The translations under genes were made by a program, and so were the position numbers. Positions 5,321 through 5,936 of a stretch of 5,936 nucleotides of DNA are shown here, one piece after another; the stretch's first letter is position 1; every line of letters starts with the position of its first letter. This stretch comes from Bacteroidales bacterium UBA2030 (GTDB lineage Bacteria; Bacteroidota; Bacteroidia; Bacteroidales; TTA-H9): assembly GCA_002332755.1 (NCBI GenBank), contig DDBO01000106.1:1-5936 (forward strand), written 5' to 3'. A model generated the notes under the pieces. The model saw only the letters and a list, made by a program, of their open reading frames with translations, did not search any database and was not told the origin of the DNA.

Positions 5321-5936
5321 TTAATCTCTTGGAATAATAAACCCTAGATGAAATCTAACAGTGTTCAGTTTAACTTTTGGGTATGTAATTTCGAGCTCAT
5401 CGGGTGCATTGGGGCCATATATGGTTGGGTCTTCGGTAATTTTGAAACCCATATCAGATTTAGCAAAAGTAAATTGGGCACCTAACGAGAGTATTCCATA
5501 TACAAGGTTAAATCCTGCTCCTGTTTGAAATGCTAATCCTAATCGTGTTGGCTCATAGGATGTCTCCGAATCGCTATTTCCGACAAGGCCTCCGGCAGCA
5601 AAAATTCCACCTATATTCAGGTAGAGATCTGTTTTAAAGTCATCGGTAAGAAAATAGCGAAAAACAGGCCCAAGCTTGAGGTCAACAAGCATAAACGGAA
5701 GTTGAGGGCCGGTTGTGGATATGGGAACTTTGTAATCGTAAAAAACCACCCCTAAACCGTTACTCATGTAAAGCCCTAAGTTCCCTCTGTTTTGTAACAT
5801 AAAGTTATCAGAATAAAAACGAAGGGTTCCAAATTCCATCATAGCCCCCCATGTAGGAGCACTTCCTTCCTTCAAAGGCCCCCAATTATTGGTTTGGCCA
5901 GGTAATGGATCATGTTGAAACGAAGAACTCACATAA
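5321..5936 (-). CDS. Outer-membrane beta-barrel protein, C-terminal part, 5' end beyond window
   Basis: About 205 residues are visible, reading leftward to a stop at 5321-5323. The frame stays open to the right edge, and the visible part has no signal peptide, so the true start lies outside; the GTG at 5932 is probably an internal valine. The sequence shows alternating amphipathic strands separated by Gly/Asn/Asp turns, for example GNLGLYMSNGLGVVFYDYKV, VDLKLGPVFRYFLTDDFKTD, LYLNIGGIFAAGGLVGN and GILSLGAQFTFAKSD. It ends in a strand, VRFHLGFIIPRD, as in outer-membrane barrels, although the very last residue is not the classical aromatic. It resembles the porin-family/OmpW-like 8-strand barrels common in Bacteroidota. 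The ligand and function are unknown. The stop lies just past a bidirectional terminator shared with the AOR-family gene. Confidence 0.75.
   Translation of the reverse strand, partial: YVSSSFQHDPLPGQTNNWGPLKEGSAPTWGAMMEFGTLRFYSDNFMLQNRGNLGLYMSNGLGVVFYDYKVPISTTGPQLPFMLVDLKLGPVFRYFLTDDFKTDLYLNIGGIFAAGGLVGNSDSETSYEPTRLGLAFQTGAGFNLVYGILSLGAQFTFAKSDMGFKITEDPTIYGPNAPDELEITYPKVKLNTVRFHLGFIIPRD

Noticed and set aside
5930..5932. GTG as the start of the beta-barrel protein
   Set aside because: The frame stays open to the window edge and the resulting protein would lack the signal peptide an outer-membrane protein needs, so the codon is probably internal.

Overview
The window looks like chromosomal DNA of an anaerobic member of the Bacteroidota (Bacteroidales-like). 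The evidence is several start-proximal promoters of the Bacteroidota type (TTG/TTTG, about 18-20 bp, TAnnTTTG), mostly weak Shine-Dalgarno sequences, A/T-rich intergenic DNA, and a large aldehyde:ferredoxin oxidoreductase-family enzyme typical of strict anaerobes. I see no mobile element, CRISPR array, tRNA or rRNA.

Layout from left to right. (1) The N-terminal third of GMP synthase (guaA) runs leftward off the edge. (2) A rightward gene encodes an exported CAP/SCP-domain protein. (3) A leftward two-gene operon, thiF-thiS, encodes a short E1-like adenylyltransferase and its ubiquitin-like sulfur carrier. The end of thiS overlaps the end of the CAP gene by 14 bp. (4) A rightward gene encodes an exported thioredoxin-fold protein with a WCPWC site. 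It is divergent from thiF and ends in a strong hairpin terminator. (5) A tiny leftward winged-helix protein shares that terminator. (6) A rightward gene encodes a 716-residue AOR-family oxidoreductase with its own promoter, divergent from the winged-helix gene and followed by another hairpin terminator. (7) The C-terminal part of an outer-membrane beta-barrel protein runs leftward and enters from the right edge.

Most genes appear to be single transcription units; only thiF-thiS is clearly an operon. Housekeeping purine synthesis (guaA) and envelope proteins (CAP, thioredoxin-like, beta-barrel) flank the more interesting part: the AOR-family gene, the divergent small winged-helix protein and, one gene further away, the thiF-thiS pair. 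AOR enzymes need a tungsto- or molybdo-pterin whose dithiolene sulfurs are delivered by a MoaD/ThiS-like carrier activated by a MoeB/ThiF-like E1. The ThiS-ThiF pair could therefore serve either thiamine synthesis or this cofactor. No thiC/D/E/G/H gene and no moa/moe gene is in view to decide. This link is inference, not demonstrated by the sequence.

Two apparent starts deserve correction. The AOR-family gene should begin at ATG 3094, not at an upstream TTG, and the winged-helix gene at 2835, not 2874. In both cases a Bacteroidota -7 box lies inside the longer reading frame.
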